Below, in pieces: positions 8,307 to 16,139 of a stretch of DNA of 64,000 nt (position 1 is the first letter of the stretch; every line of letters starts with the position of its first letter). The notes beneath the pieces are model-generated. The model was given only the letters and a program-made list of their open reading frames with translations. It ran no database searches and was not told where the DNA came from. Origin of the DNA: Sphingopyxis macrogoltabida (GTDB taxonomy: Bacteria; Pseudomonadota; Alphaproteobacteria; Sphingomonadales; Sphingomonadaceae); NCBI RefSeq assembly GCF_001307295.1, contig NZ_CP012700.1, positions 4,693,880-4,757,879 on the forward strand. The letters run 5' to 3'. A program made the position numbers and the translations under genes.

Positions 8307-8981
8307 ATGCCTGACCCAAAGACCGACAATCCGTCCGCCTGCTTTGCGGAATTCGTCGCCGACCGAAATTTTCCATGCCTTGGCGCCAAGTCGGCGCTCG
8401 CAAATGGCGGAATCCGGGTGATCGCGGCGCGCGACCTGACGAGCGCGTGGAACGACCTCGAAATCCATCGCGCGCTGATCGACTGGGCGGACGCCTATCG
8501 CCACGATCCCGACGGATTTCGCAGCCTTGTCGTCATTTTCGAAGGGCCGGACGATCTCGACGAGGAGCAGTTCGAGGATGCGCTCTGGGACCGCCTCCAG
8601 TCGCTCGCCGAAAAGGATGCGTGGAAGGGGATGGATTATGATCCGCGCGTCTGCGCCGATCCCGGCAATCCCCATTTCTCGCTGAGCTTCGCCGGCGAGG
8701 CCTATTTCGTCGTCGGCCTGCACCCGCGCGCCTCGCGCCCGGCGCGCCGCTTTGCCCGGCCGGCGCTCGTTTTCAACCTGCACGACCAGTTCGAACGGTT
8801 GCGCACCGATGGGCGCTACGAGCGGATGCGCGAGCGCATTCTGGCGCGCGACATCGAACTGGCGGGGAGCGTCAATCCGATGCTCGCGCGCCACGGCGAG
8901 GTGAGCGAGGCGGCGCAATATAGCGGCCGCGCGGTCGGTCCCGGCTGGACGCCGCCCTTTCGCGATCCGCGGTCGGCATGA
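8307..8981 (+). CDS. YqcI/YcgG (GntA-like) haem-oxygenase family protein
   Basis: A 224-aa protein of the FPC/CPF-motif family. Visible are NFPCLGAKSAL near the N-terminus, NPHFSLSFAGEAYFVVGLHPRASRPARRF.RPALVFN and the closing SEAAQYSGRAVGPGW..PF. The family includes GntA, a haem-dependent N-hydroxylase of a guanidino amino acid in guanitoxin synthesis. The usual C-terminal CPF reads PPF here, so that cysteine is lost. The stop overlaps the DUF1989 start (ATGA), implying co-translation. Substrate is unknown. The frame is open upstream through the KTSC domain, so the true start could be earlier. Confidence 0.85.
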   Translation: MPDPKTDNPSACFAEFVADRNFPCLGAKSALANGGIRVIAARDLTSAWNDLEIHRALIDWADAYRHDPDGFRSLVVIFEGPDDLDEEQFEDALWDRLQSLAEKDAWKGMDYDPRVCADPGNPHFSLSFAGEAYFVVGLHPRASRPARRFARPALVFNLHDQFERLRTDGRYERMRERILARDIELAGSVNPMLARHGEVSEAAQYSGRAVGPGWTPPFRDPRSA

Positions 8982-9592
8982 CGGCTCGCGTCATTCCGCC
9001 GCGCAGCGGCGTCGCATTTCCCCTGCGCGCCGGCGAGGTGCTGCGCGTGATCGATCCCGAAGGCGGGCAGGTCAGCGACATGCTGGCCTTCATGGCGGCC
9101 GATGTCGGTGAGGCGCTGTCTAACGGGCGCACCTTCGACTGTGAGGAGACGATCCGGCTGACGACGGGCAACCGGCTGTGGTCAAACCGCTCGCAGCCGA
9201 TGCTGGAGATCGTCGAGGATAGCGCCGGGACGCATGATTTCCTGCTGACGCCTTGCAGCGAGGCGACCTTTCGCCACTTTTATCCCGACAAGCCGGTTCA
9301 TCGCGGCTGCTTCGGCAATCTCGCCGCAGCGCTCGCGCCCTTCGGGATCGGCCCCGACGCGATTCCGGTCGCGTTCAACATCTTCATGAACGTGCCGGTC
9401 GATGGCGACGGGAAGCTTCGCGTCATCGCCCCCGCGACGCACGCGGGCGATTTCATCCGCCTGCGCGCGCTCGCCGATCTGGTGGTCGGGCTGACCGCCT
9501 GTTCGGCCTATGACAGCTGCGGCGGCGCCTTCAAACCGATCCATTATGCGATCGAACAGTTGTCGCCGGCCGCTGGCCACCGACAATCTTGA
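8978..9592 (+). CDS. DUF1989 (urea-carboxylase-associated) family protein
   Basis: A 204-aa protein with the DUF1989 landmarks: PPRSG.AF.LRAGEVLRVIDPEGGQVSDMLAF, TPCSEATFRHFYPDKPVHRGCFGNL, IPVAFNIFMNVPVDGDG and LTACSAYDSCGG. Relatives sit beside urea/guanidine carboxylase genes and are thought to handle guanidino compounds. Here there is no carboxylase or transporter; the partner is the YcgG/GntA-like gene it overlaps by 4 bp. A joint role in oxidative guanidine or amino-acid metabolism is inference. Confidence 0.88.
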   Translation: MTARVIPPRSGVAFPLRAGEVLRVIDPEGGQVSDMLAFMAADVGEALSNGRTFDCEETIRLTTGNRLWSNRSQPMLEIVEDSAGTHDFLLTPCSEATFRHFYPDKPVHRGCFGNLAAALAPFGIGPDAIPVAFNIFMNVPVDGDGKLRVIAPATHAGDFIRLRALADLVVGLTACSAYDSCGGAFKPIHYAIEQLSPAAGHRQS

Positions 9593-9641
9593 TCCAGATC
9601 ATATATCCGCAAAAAAGCCCGCGCCGGCGGGGTTTGCCATG

Positions 9642-9669
9642 TTGACGCCCGTCCGGTCGCCGATAACAT
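9642..9669 (+). promoter_or_regulatory. sigma70-type promoter of a candidate small RNA
   Basis: TTGACG (9642-9647), a 16-bp spacer, then TAACAT (9664-9669). No open reading frame of note follows; a strong terminator lies about 115 bp downstream. Confidence 0.5.
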
Positions 9670-9675
9670 CCCACG

Positions 9676-9791
9676 CACTACCTGACCTTCCGTCACCAAT
9701 CGCGGAAGGACACTGTTGGGCTCGCCGCCGGATCGCGTAGCCATATGCATCCGAGGCCGGAAAGGCTCCGCCGCAAGGCGGGGCCTTTTTT
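9676..9791 (+). ncRNA. candidate intergenic small RNA (about 115 nt)
   Basis: Predicted transcript between the DUF1989 gene and the convergent NAD(P)HX dehydratase gene. It begins after a TTGACG-N16-TAACAT promoter and contains a 7-bp stem (CCTTCCG at 9686-9692, CGGAAGG at 9703-9709, 10-nt loop). It ends in a perfect-looking terminator (9762-9791). No Shine-Dalgarno plus convincing ORF is seen. I cannot match it to a named RNA family. It could alternatively be a 3' tail of the DUF1989 transcript. Confidence 0.4.
9762..9791 (+). terminator. Rho-independent terminator
   Basis: AAGGCTCCGCC, GCAA tetraloop, GGCGGGGCCTT, then a run of T to 9791. One G-U pair is needed in the stem. The T-run favours the plus strand; only three T follow in the minus direction. 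Confidence 0.85.
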
Positions 9792-9811
9792 GCGAGCCGC
9801 GACAGCGTCGC

Positions 9812-10711
9812 TCAGACCCCGCGCATCAGCCCCGGCACGAGCGGCAGCAGTTCGCGGGCGAGATAGCCGATCGGCCCGACGGTTTCGGCCAGCCGCCGCC
9901 CCGCCTCGCCATGCAGCCATATCCCCCAGGCGCTGGCGTGAAGCGGCGAGAGCCCTTGCGCGCCCAGCCCGGCGATCAGACCCGCGAGCACGTCGCCCGA
10001 CCCGCTGACCGCCAGGCCGAGACCGCCTCCGGCGTAGGAGAGGCACGTACCCTCGGCCATCAGGTGACTCGTCGCGCCCTTCACCATGACGGCGGTGCGA
10101 TAGATTTCGGCGGCCCGGGCGAGCGCCGCCAGCGGGTCGCGCGCGACCGCGTCTCTTTCGGCGTCGAGCAGCGCCGCGAGTTCGCCCTCGTGCGGAGTCA
10201 GTACCGTATGCCGACCGCGGGCAGCGAGCGCATCGGCATGGTCGGTCGCGGCGCGAAGCGCAAAGGCGTCGAGCAGCAGGAACATGTCGCCGGGCAGGGC
10301 GGGGAGCAGCGCAGCGAGCAGCGCCCGGACGCCGTCCTCGTCGATCATCGCCGGTCCGAAAACGATCGCATCGTGGTTGGCGATTTCGGCGAGCAGCAGC
10401 TCGGCGCTCTCGGGCGCGATCTCGCCGCCGGGCGTTTCGGGCAGTGCGACGACGGCACACGCCGGAAAAGCGACGCCGATGGGGGTAGCGGCCGAGGCGA
10501 TGGTGGCGATCGTCACCTTGCCGGCGCCCGCCCGGAACGCCGCCTCGGCGGTCAGCAGCATGCCGCCGGGCACGCGCCGGCAGCCGCCGATGACGAGCAC
10601 CCGCCCGCGGCCGTTCTTGTCGACATTGTCGTGGTGATCGGGAAGCGGGTTCGCCTTGAGCCAGGCGGTGTCGAGCGGGACGGGCTCAGCCACGCGCGGC
10701 GACCATCGCAT
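9812..10711 (-). CDS. ADP-dependent NAD(P)H-hydrate dehydratase
   Basis: A 299-aa protein corresponding to the C-terminal (CARKD/NnrD) half of the NAD(P)HX repair enzymes, which dehydrate damaged NADHX/NADPHX at the cost of ADP or ATP. Visible are GRVLVIGGCRRVPGGMLLTAEAAFRAGAGKVTI, DAFAL, TPHEGELAAL and SGSGDVLAGLIAGL (nucleotide-phosphate loop with catalytic Asp). The N-terminal epimerase domain is absent, so epimerisation must come from another protein. The ATG at 10711 overlaps the phosphatase gene by 26 bp; a GTG at 10693 is a possible shorter start. Confidence 0.9.
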   Translation of the reverse strand: MRWSPRVAEPVPLDTAWLKANPLPDHHDNVDKNGRGRVLVIGGCRRVPGGMLLTAEAAFRAGAGKVTIATIASAATPIGVAFPACAVVALPETPGGEIAPESAELLLAEIANHDAIVFGPAMIDEDGVRALLAALLPALPGDMFLLLDAFALRAATDHADALAARGRHTVLTPHEGELAALLDAERDAVARDPLAALARAAEIYRTAVMVKGATSHLMAEGTCLSYAGGGLGLAVSGSGDVLAGLIAGLGAQGLSPLHASAWGIWLHGEAGRRLAETVGPIGYLARELLPLVPGLMRGV

Positions 10712-11447
10712 CGGGTTCGCGGGTGACGGGAACCTCGCCCGCCATCGGCGCCGTCACATTGTAGCTCGACAGGACGAGGTTGCCGTCGCGACCGATCTTC
10801 GGATCGAAGCGATATTCGGTGATCGCGCAATTCGCCACGTCGCCCTCCTTGTCGATGGCGAGAATTTCGCGCTCGCCGAGATTTTCGATGATGGTGCGCA
10901 GGCACAGGACGACGACCTGATGCGCGACGATCATTACGCGGCGGCCGCCATAGTGCAGCGAGACGGTGTCGAGCAGCGAGCGCAGCCGCAGAATAACGTC
11001 GCACCAGCTCTCGCCGCCCGGCGGTCGATGATAGAATTTGCCGAGCGTCGCGCGAAATTCGGCCTGTTCGGGATGCGTCGCCTCGATACCGTGCCGGGTG
11101 AGGCCATCGAGAATGCCGAATTCCTTCTCGCGCAGGCGCTCGTCGATGCAGATCTTCTCGTCGGGCTCACAGCCGCCGGCGGCGCGGAAAATCTCCGCGG
11201 TCTGGATCGCGCGGACATAGGGCGAGGCGAGCATGATTTCGGGGCGCCCGTCTTCCTCGCCCGCCGCGAACCATTCGCCGAGCGCGCGCGATTGCTCCTC
11301 GCCGAGCGCCGACAGCGGCACATCGACGTCGCGGTGATCGAGCGCGATGCGCAGGTCGCCGGCCGCATCGGCGGCGTCGCGCGCGACGTTGCCCGCGCTC
11401 TGGCCGTGGCGGACGACCCAGAGCACCGAGGGCCAGCGGGGTGTCAT
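10686..11447 (-). CDS. histidine phosphatase (phosphoglycerate mutase-like)
   Basis: A 253-aa protein. The catalytic RHG motif is at residues 13-15 (VVRHGQSAGN), the helper Arg lies in SPYVRAIQTAEI, and the second catalytic His is in MIVAHQVVV. ERLREKEFGILDG is the usual acid-containing loop. Substrate unknown: members include phosphoglycerate mutases, alpha-ribazole phosphatases and broad phosphatases. Its end overlaps the start of the NAD(P)HX dehydratase gene, so the two form an operon, divergent from the Crp/Fnr gene at 11614. Confidence 0.88.
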   Translation of the reverse strand: MTPRWPSVLWVVRHGQSAGNVARDAADAAGDLRIALDHRDVDVPLSALGEEQSRALGEWFAAGEEDGRPEIMLASPYVRAIQTAEIFRAAGGCEPDEKICIDERLREKEFGILDGLTRHGIEATHPEQAEFRATLGKFYHRPPGGESWCDVILRLRSLLDTVSLHYGGRRVMIVAHQVVVLCLRTIIENLGEREILAIDKEGDVANCAITEYRFDPKIGRDGNLVLSSYNVTAPMAGEVPVTREPDAMVAARG

Positions 11448-11579
11448 CGAAATATTCCGGTTTGTGTCATGGGAAAGGAACGCAGCGACGGCGCACCGGT
11501 TGCGGAGCGATGATCGGGGCGGCGGCGGCCGACCGTCGGCAAAAAAATTCGCCTCCGTCGCAAACTTAACCTGTGTGAA

Positions 11580-11594
11580 TGTGAGTCTGTCACA
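11580..11594. promoter_or_regulatory. candidate Crp/Fnr-type operator
   Basis: TGTGA-N5-TCACA perfect-arm inverted repeat between the divergent phosphatase and Crp/Fnr genes, 19 bp before the assigned Crp/Fnr start. It resembles the CRP half-sites but with a 5- rather than 6-bp centre. A further TGTGA sits 6 bp upstream of it. Confidence 0.4.
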
Positions 11595-11613
11595 TACCGC
11601 ACATCACGCGCCG

Positions 11614-12387
11614 ATGACGGGGGCGTACAGCGTGACATTCGGCCGCATTCTCAATCGACTGCTCAGCCCCGCCGAACGGATGGTCTGGGAAGCCAGCCTC
11701 GCGCGCAATGCGCGCGACTATGCCAAGGGCATCGACATCGCGCGCGAGGGCGAGCGTCCCGCCGCGCTACGCATCGTGCTGTCGGGCTGGGCGCAGAAAT
11801 ACAAGCAACTACCCGACGGCCGCCGCCAGATCCTCGCGCTCGTCCTGCCCGGCCAGGCGTGCGATCTCGACCTGTTCACCGTCGCGCGCACCGACCATTC
11901 GCTGGCGGCGGTGCGGCGGCTGACCGTGGCCGAAATCGGCCGTCAGGAGGCGACGGCGTTGCTCCGCCAATGCCCGAACCTCGCGCAATTGCTGTGCTGG
12001 GGCGAGATCGTCACCGCGGCGATCCAGCGCGAATGGACGATCAATATCGGGCAGCGCAACGCGATCGAGCGCGTTGCGCAACTGATGTGCGAAATCTTCG
12101 CGCGGCAGCAGGGCATCCCGGCGGCGGGCGGCGGCGAATGCGATTTCCTGCTCACCCAATGGCAGCTCGCCGAGGCGACCGGGCTGACGCAGGTGCACGT
12201 CAACCGCACGGTGCAGGAACTGCGGCGGCGCTGTTCGGTCGAACTGCGCAACCTCCGGCTGTTCATTCCCGACTTCGCCGAGCTGGCGGACATTGCGGCG
12301 TTCAACGCCAATTATCTCCATCTCGACGAGACCGACCTCGCGGTCGACCGGGCCGCGGGCTTGTTCGGCGGCATCGGGCGCGACTGA
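11614..12387 (+). CDS. Crp/Fnr-family transcriptional regulator
   Basis: A 257-aa regulator. The effector domain has IDIAREGERPAALRIVLSGWAQKYKQLPDGRRQILALVLPGQACDLDLF; the C-terminal HTH is LTQWQLAEATGLTQVHVNRTVQELRRRCSVEL. It is a distant paralogue of the regulator at 6884 (same GRRQI/LALVLPG and REW-NIGQRNA-ERVAQLMCE pattern). No iron-sulfur cysteine cluster. The start is uncertain: ATG 11614 is the first ATG after the operator-like palindrome, and a GTG at 11632 is also possible. Confidence 0.87.
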   Translation: MTGAYSVTFGRILNRLLSPAERMVWEASLARNARDYAKGIDIAREGERPAALRIVLSGWAQKYKQLPDGRRQILALVLPGQACDLDLFTVARTDHSLAAVRRLTVAEIGRQEATALLRQCPNLAQLLCWGEIVTAAIQREWTINIGQRNAIERVAQLMCEIFARQQGIPAAGGGECDFLLTQWQLAEATGLTQVHVNRTVQELRRRCSVELRNLRLFIPDFAELADIAAFNANYLHLDETDLAVDRAAGLFGGIGRD

Positions 12388-12513
12388 GCGGACGGCGGCC
12401 GTTCGTCATAATCCTGCAAGATTTCTTGCCCGGTCAGATGTCCCCGGGCCGCCGTTGTGCGTCTTTCCCTTCCGATAGCCCGGCAGAGCGGGCGCCAAGG
12501 GGGACGATAATTC

Positions 12514-15102
12514 ATGCAATTGTTCAGACTAGCCCTTCATGCTTCGATCGCGACGAGTGCATTGGCCGCGGCGGCGCTCGCCGCGCCCGCGCAGGCGCAG
12601 GCGGAAGAACGCACCTATCGCTTCGCCATCCCGGCGCAGGATATGAAGGCCAGCCTCCGCGCGCTGGCGCGGACCTCGGGGCAGCAGATCGGCTTCGACA
12701 GCGCGGCGTTGCAGGGCAAGCGGGCGCCGGCGCTCAACGGTACCTTCTCGCTCCGCGACGGCGTGGCGCGGCTGCTCGCCGGCTCGGGTCTCGAGCCCAG
12801 CTGGGGGCGTTCGGGCGTGCTCGTCATCCGCCCTGCGCCGCGCAAGCCGGGCGCCGCCTATCAGGCGCCGAACCGGGGCGCGGACGCGGCCATGGCCGGC
12901 GCGGATGACGGCGAAATCGTCGTCACGGCGCGCAAGTCGGACGAACGCATTCAGGATGTCCCGGTGTCGCTGACCGCGGTGACCGCCGACGCCCTGCGCG
13001 ATCGGGGCGCGGCGGACATCAAGGATGTGCTGCGCAGCGTCCCGGGGCTCGCCAATTACGGCACCGAACGCGGGCTGTCGCGCTACAGCATCCGCGGCCT
13101 GTCGACCTATGCCTCGTCGCCGACGGTCGGCATCTATCTCGACGATATCTCGCTGGTGACGGTGTCGACCACCTTCAGCGGCGCCTATGACCCGATGTTC
13201 TTCGACATGGAGCGCGTCGAGGTGCTGAAGGGACCGCAGGGCACGCTCTATGGCGGCAGCGCAATGGGCGGCGCGATCAAATATGTCAGCGCACGGCCCG
13301 ATCCGACGCGGTTCAGCGTCGATACCGCGATCGGCGCCGCGATCACCGACGGCGGCGGGCCGTCGTACAATGGCGAAGTCGTGGTCAATGCGCCGATCGT
13401 CGAGGACAAGCTCGCGGTGCGCGCGGGCTTCTATTACCGCCACGATGGCGGCTTCATCGACAACCGTCCGGGCGATATCCGTGTCCTGTTGCGGTCGAGC
13501 ACGCCCTTCCCCGATTATACGCCGGTGGTGCAGGACAGCCTGTCGAACCGGACCAAGAAGAACCGCAACTATGGCGACACCTATGTCGGGCGGCTGTCGT
13601 TCGAATGGCGCCCCGACGAGAGCTGGACGATCCGGCCGCAGCTTTTCTACCAGGATTACAAGCAGGGCGACACCGGCGACATGTTCATCGGCCGCCCCGA
13701 CCGGTCGGGCTCCTATCGCATCGCCCAGCCCAATTATGACCGCGCCGGCATTTACAGCCTCAGCGTCGAAAAGGAACTGGGCGGAGTGAAGGCGACGTCG
13801 CTGACCGCCTATTTTGACCGCACGTTCCGCTATGTCCGCGATTACAGCTTTTACATCGGCGGGCTGATCCCGGTGCTGTATCCGTTCACCAGCACCAACG
13901 TGTCCGACAGCTTCACCAAGACGTTCAGCCAGGAAGTGCGGCTGGCATCGGACAATGACTCGCCATTCAAATGGGTGATCGGCGGCTATTATTCGAGCCA
14001 GGACGACCGGCTGATCCAGGCGGTCAATACGCCCGGAATGAGCGCCTTCTTCGGCACCGATCTGGCCTATTACGGCAATATCTTCACCAACACGAAGCAA
14101 TATGCGGGCTTCGGCGAGGCGAGCTACGCGCTGTTCGACGGCTTCGACGTCACCGCCGGCGTCCGCGTGTTCAAGGTCGAGCAGCGCGTCAACGCGCGCA
14201 CCGACGGGGTGTTCGCGGGTGGCCCGAATGCGATCCCCGACCGCCGCAACAAGGAAGACGGGATCAATCCCAAATTCGGCCTGTCGTACAAGGTGACGCG
14301 CGACAATCTCCTTTACGCCTCGGCCGCCAAGGGCTTCCGCCCCGGCGGGATCAACCGCGACCGGATCGACCCCGATCTCTGCCGCACCGATCTCGATCAG
14401 CTCGGCATCGAAAACGCGCCTGACAGCTTCGGATCGGACAATCTGTGGACCTATGAAGCCGGGACCAAGAATATGTTCGGCGGCGGCAAGGTGATGCTCA
14501 ACGCTTCGGCATATTACACCGAATGGAAGGAGATCCAGCAGGCGATCGGGCTGCCGAGCTGCGGCTTCGGCTTCACCGACAATGTCGGCAGCGCCGAGGT
14601 AAAGGGCTTCGAGCTCGAGGCGCGCGTCGAACCACTCCGCGGGTTCCAGATCGGCGGTACCGCTGCCTATACCAGCAGCAAGATCACCGAAGCGGCACCC
14701 GGCACCTCGGCCAAGCAGGGCGACGCGCTGCCCGACGTGCCGAAGTGGATGGCGACCGCATATGCCGGTTACCGGACCGAATTGTCGGGATTGTGGGAAC
14801 TCGATGTCCGCGGCGAATATCAGTATCAGGGCAAGGCGCCCTATACGTTCGATACCGAGGTGCCGATCACCTTCCCCGGCGGCGAGGTCGACTATATCCC
14901 GAACCCGATCCTCGAACGGAAAAGCTATCAGGTCGTCAACGCCTTCGCGTCGCTGAGCCGTGAGAATACGACGGTCAGGCTCTATGCCAACAATCTGTTC
15001 AACGTCCATCCGCAGCTCGACACCGACCTGTCGATCGGCGCCGACCGCTTCTCGACGATCCGCCCGCGGACCTTCGGCGTCGAATTGCGGCAGGGTTTTT
15101 GA
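12514..15102 (+). CDS. TonB-dependent receptor with STN domain
   Basis: An 862-aa outer-membrane receptor. Order: signal peptide (to about 29, AQAQA); STN domain (about 36-108: FAIPAQDMKASLRALARTSGQQIGFD...); TonB-box/plug entry GEIVVTARKSDERIQDVPVSLTAV near 130; plug; 22-strand barrel ending in Phe. STN domains normally pass a signal to a FecR-type anti-sigma factor, but no FecI/FecR pair is present in the window; the upstream neighbour is a Crp/Fnr regulator. The ligand (siderophore, glycan or other) cannot be read out. A GGGGG tract precedes the ATG. Confidence 0.93.
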   Translation: MQLFRLALHASIATSALAAAALAAPAQAQAEERTYRFAIPAQDMKASLRALARTSGQQIGFDSAALQGKRAPALNGTFSLRDGVARLLAGSGLEPSWGRSGVLVIRPAPRKPGAAYQAPNRGADAAMAGADDGEIVVTARKSDERIQDVPVSLTAVTADALRDRGAADIKDVLRSVPGLANYGTERGLSRYSIRGLSTYASSPTVGIYLDDISLVTVSTTFSGAYDPMFFDMERVEVLKGPQGTLYGGSAMGGAIKYVSARPDPTRFSVDTAIGAAITDGGGPSYNGEVVVNAPIVEDKLAVRAGFYYRHDGGFIDNRPGDIRVLLRSSTPFPDYTPVVQDSLSNRTKKNRNYGDTYVGRLSFEWRPDESWTIRPQLFYQDYKQGDTGDMFIGRPDRSGSYRIAQPNYDRAGIYSLSVEKELGGVKATSLTAYFDRTFRYVRDYSFYIGGLIPVLYPFTSTNVSDSFTKTFSQEVRLASDNDSPFKWVIGGYYSSQDDRLIQAVNTPGMSAFFGTDLAYYGNIFTNTKQYAGFGEASYALFDGFDVTAGVRVFKVEQRVNARTDGVFAGGPNAIPDRRNKEDGINPKFGLSYKVTRDNLLYASAAKGFRPGGINRDRIDPDLCRTDLDQLGIENAPDSFGSDNLWTYEAGTKNMFGGGKVMLNASAYYTEWKEIQQAIGLPSCGFGFTDNVGSAEVKGFELEARVEPLRGFQIGGTAAYTSSKITEAAPGTSAKQGDALPDVPKWMATAYAGYRTELSGLWELDVRGEYQYQGKAPYTFDTEVPITFPGGEVDYIPNPILERKSYQVVNAFASLSRENTTVRLYANNLFNVHPQLDTDLSIGADRFSTIRPRTFGVELRQGF

Positions 15103-15113
15103 GGCATTGCTGA

Positions 15114-15246
15114 CATCCCCCCTGCGGCAAAGCCGTGGGGAGGGGACCGCCGCGAAGCGGTGGCGGAGGGGCCGCGACGTTAGCGCATTTTGCCCCTCCG
15201 TCAGCCCTGCGGGCTGCCACCTCCCCATCGCTGCGCGACAGGGAGG
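15114..15246. repeat. REP-like intergenic element, CCTCC family
   Basis: Imperfect inverted repeats of the type GGGGAGG / CCTCCCC, with inner AGCCGTGGGG-like and GCGAAGC / CTGCGGGC hairpins. This is the composite hairpin element often found between sphingomonad genes. The 320-bp gap after the receptor (15103-15422) is filled by this element and the one at 15286-15359; no gene is seen there. Confidence 0.65.
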
Positions 15247-15285
15247 ATCGTCAGAAAACGGGCCGGGAGCGGACCTAACCAATAT

Positions 15286-15359
15286 CGTCACCCCGGACTT
15301 GATCCGGGGTCCATGACTTCGGCGCCGCAGTGGATCCCGGATCAAGTCCGGGATGACGA
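15286..15359. repeat. REP-like inverted repeat, family B copy 1
   Basis: Arms CGTCACCCCGGACTTGATCC and GGATCAAGTCCGGGATGACG enclose a short centre. A second copy lies at 20839-20912. Confidence 0.8.
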
Positions 15360-15422
15360 ATATGTGTGAAGCAACATCCGCTCCCCACCCCTAAGCCGAC
15401 CTTCACCTGGACGGCAGGCCGC

Positions 15423-16139
15423 CTATCCGGTTGCCCCGTCCATCCGCCCCTTGAACCCCTGTGCGATGACGTAAAGCTCAGGCGAGCCCTTGCGGCTGGC
15501 GGGGGGCTTGGCGTGCTTGACCGTCGTGAAATGGCGCTTGAGCAGGGTCAGGAGCTCGCGGTCGGCGCCGCCGGCGAAGACTTTCGCGACAAAGGCGCCG
15601 CCGGGGACCAGATTCTGCACCGCAAAGTCGGCGGCGGTCTCGGCGAGGCCGATGGTTCGCAAATGGTCGGTCTGCGGGTGGCCGACTGTGTTCGCCGCCA
15701 TGTCCGAAATGACGAGGTCGGGGGCGCTGCCGAGCGCCTCGATCAGCGCATCGGGGGCGGCGTCGTCCATGAAATCCATCTCGAGGATCGCGACGCCTTC
15801 GATCGGCTCGCAGGCGAGCAGGTCGATCCCCGCGACGCGCGCGCGCGGGTTGGTCTTCCGCGTCACCTGCGACCAGCCGCCGGGCGTGATGCCGAGATCG
15901 ACGACGGCGCGCGCTCTTTTCAAAAAGCCGAATTTCTCGTCGAGCTCGATCAGCTTGTACGCGGCGCGTGAGCGATAGCCTTCGGCCTGCGCGCGGCGGA
16001 CATAGGGGTCGTTGAGCTGGCGTTGCAGCCAGCGCGTCGACGACACGCTGCGCTTGCGGGCGGTCTTGACGCGCACATGCAGGCCGCCCCGGCCCCCCGA
16101 TCCTTTGGCGCCGCCGCTGCGTCCGCTGCCGCCGCTCAT
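15423..16139 (-). CDS. rlmE: 23S rRNA 2'-O-methyltransferase RlmE (RrmJ/FtsJ)
   Basis: A 238-aa SAM enzyme that methylates the 2'-OH of U2552 in 23S rRNA during late 50S assembly. The K-D-K-E tetrad is visible: Lys62 (AAYKL), Asp146 (SDMAAN), Lys186 (FVAKVF) and Glu221 (SPELYV). The SAM loop reads DLGITPGGWSQV instead of the more usual DLGAAPGG. A Gly/Ser/Lys/Arg-rich N-terminal tail of about 30 residues precedes the fold. Its start overlaps the Ppx/GppA stop (ATGA), so the two are co-transcribed. Confidence 0.95.
   Translation of the reverse strand: MSGGSGRSGGAKGSGGRGGLHVRVKTARKRSVSSTRWLQRQLNDPYVRRAQAEGYRSRAAYKLIELDEKFGFLKRARAVVDLGITPGGWSQVTRKTNPRARVAGIDLLACEPIEGVAILEMDFMDDAAPDALIEALGSAPDLVISDMAANTVGHPQTDHLRTIGLAETAADFAVQNLVPGGAFVAKVFAGGADRELLTLLKRHFTTVKHAKPPASRKGSPELYVIAQGFKGRMDGATG

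Noticed and set aside
9611..9636. Hairpin with A-run (AAAGCCCGC / GCGGGGTTT) after the DUF1989 gene
   Set aside because: The stem has a mismatch and the T-run is on the minus strand, 175 bp beyond the dehydratase stop; too weak to call as a terminator.
12529..15345. 938-codon open frame antisense to the STN receptor
   Set aside because: Long antisense frames are expected in high-GC coding DNA. The receptor reads as a full family member, the antisense does not.
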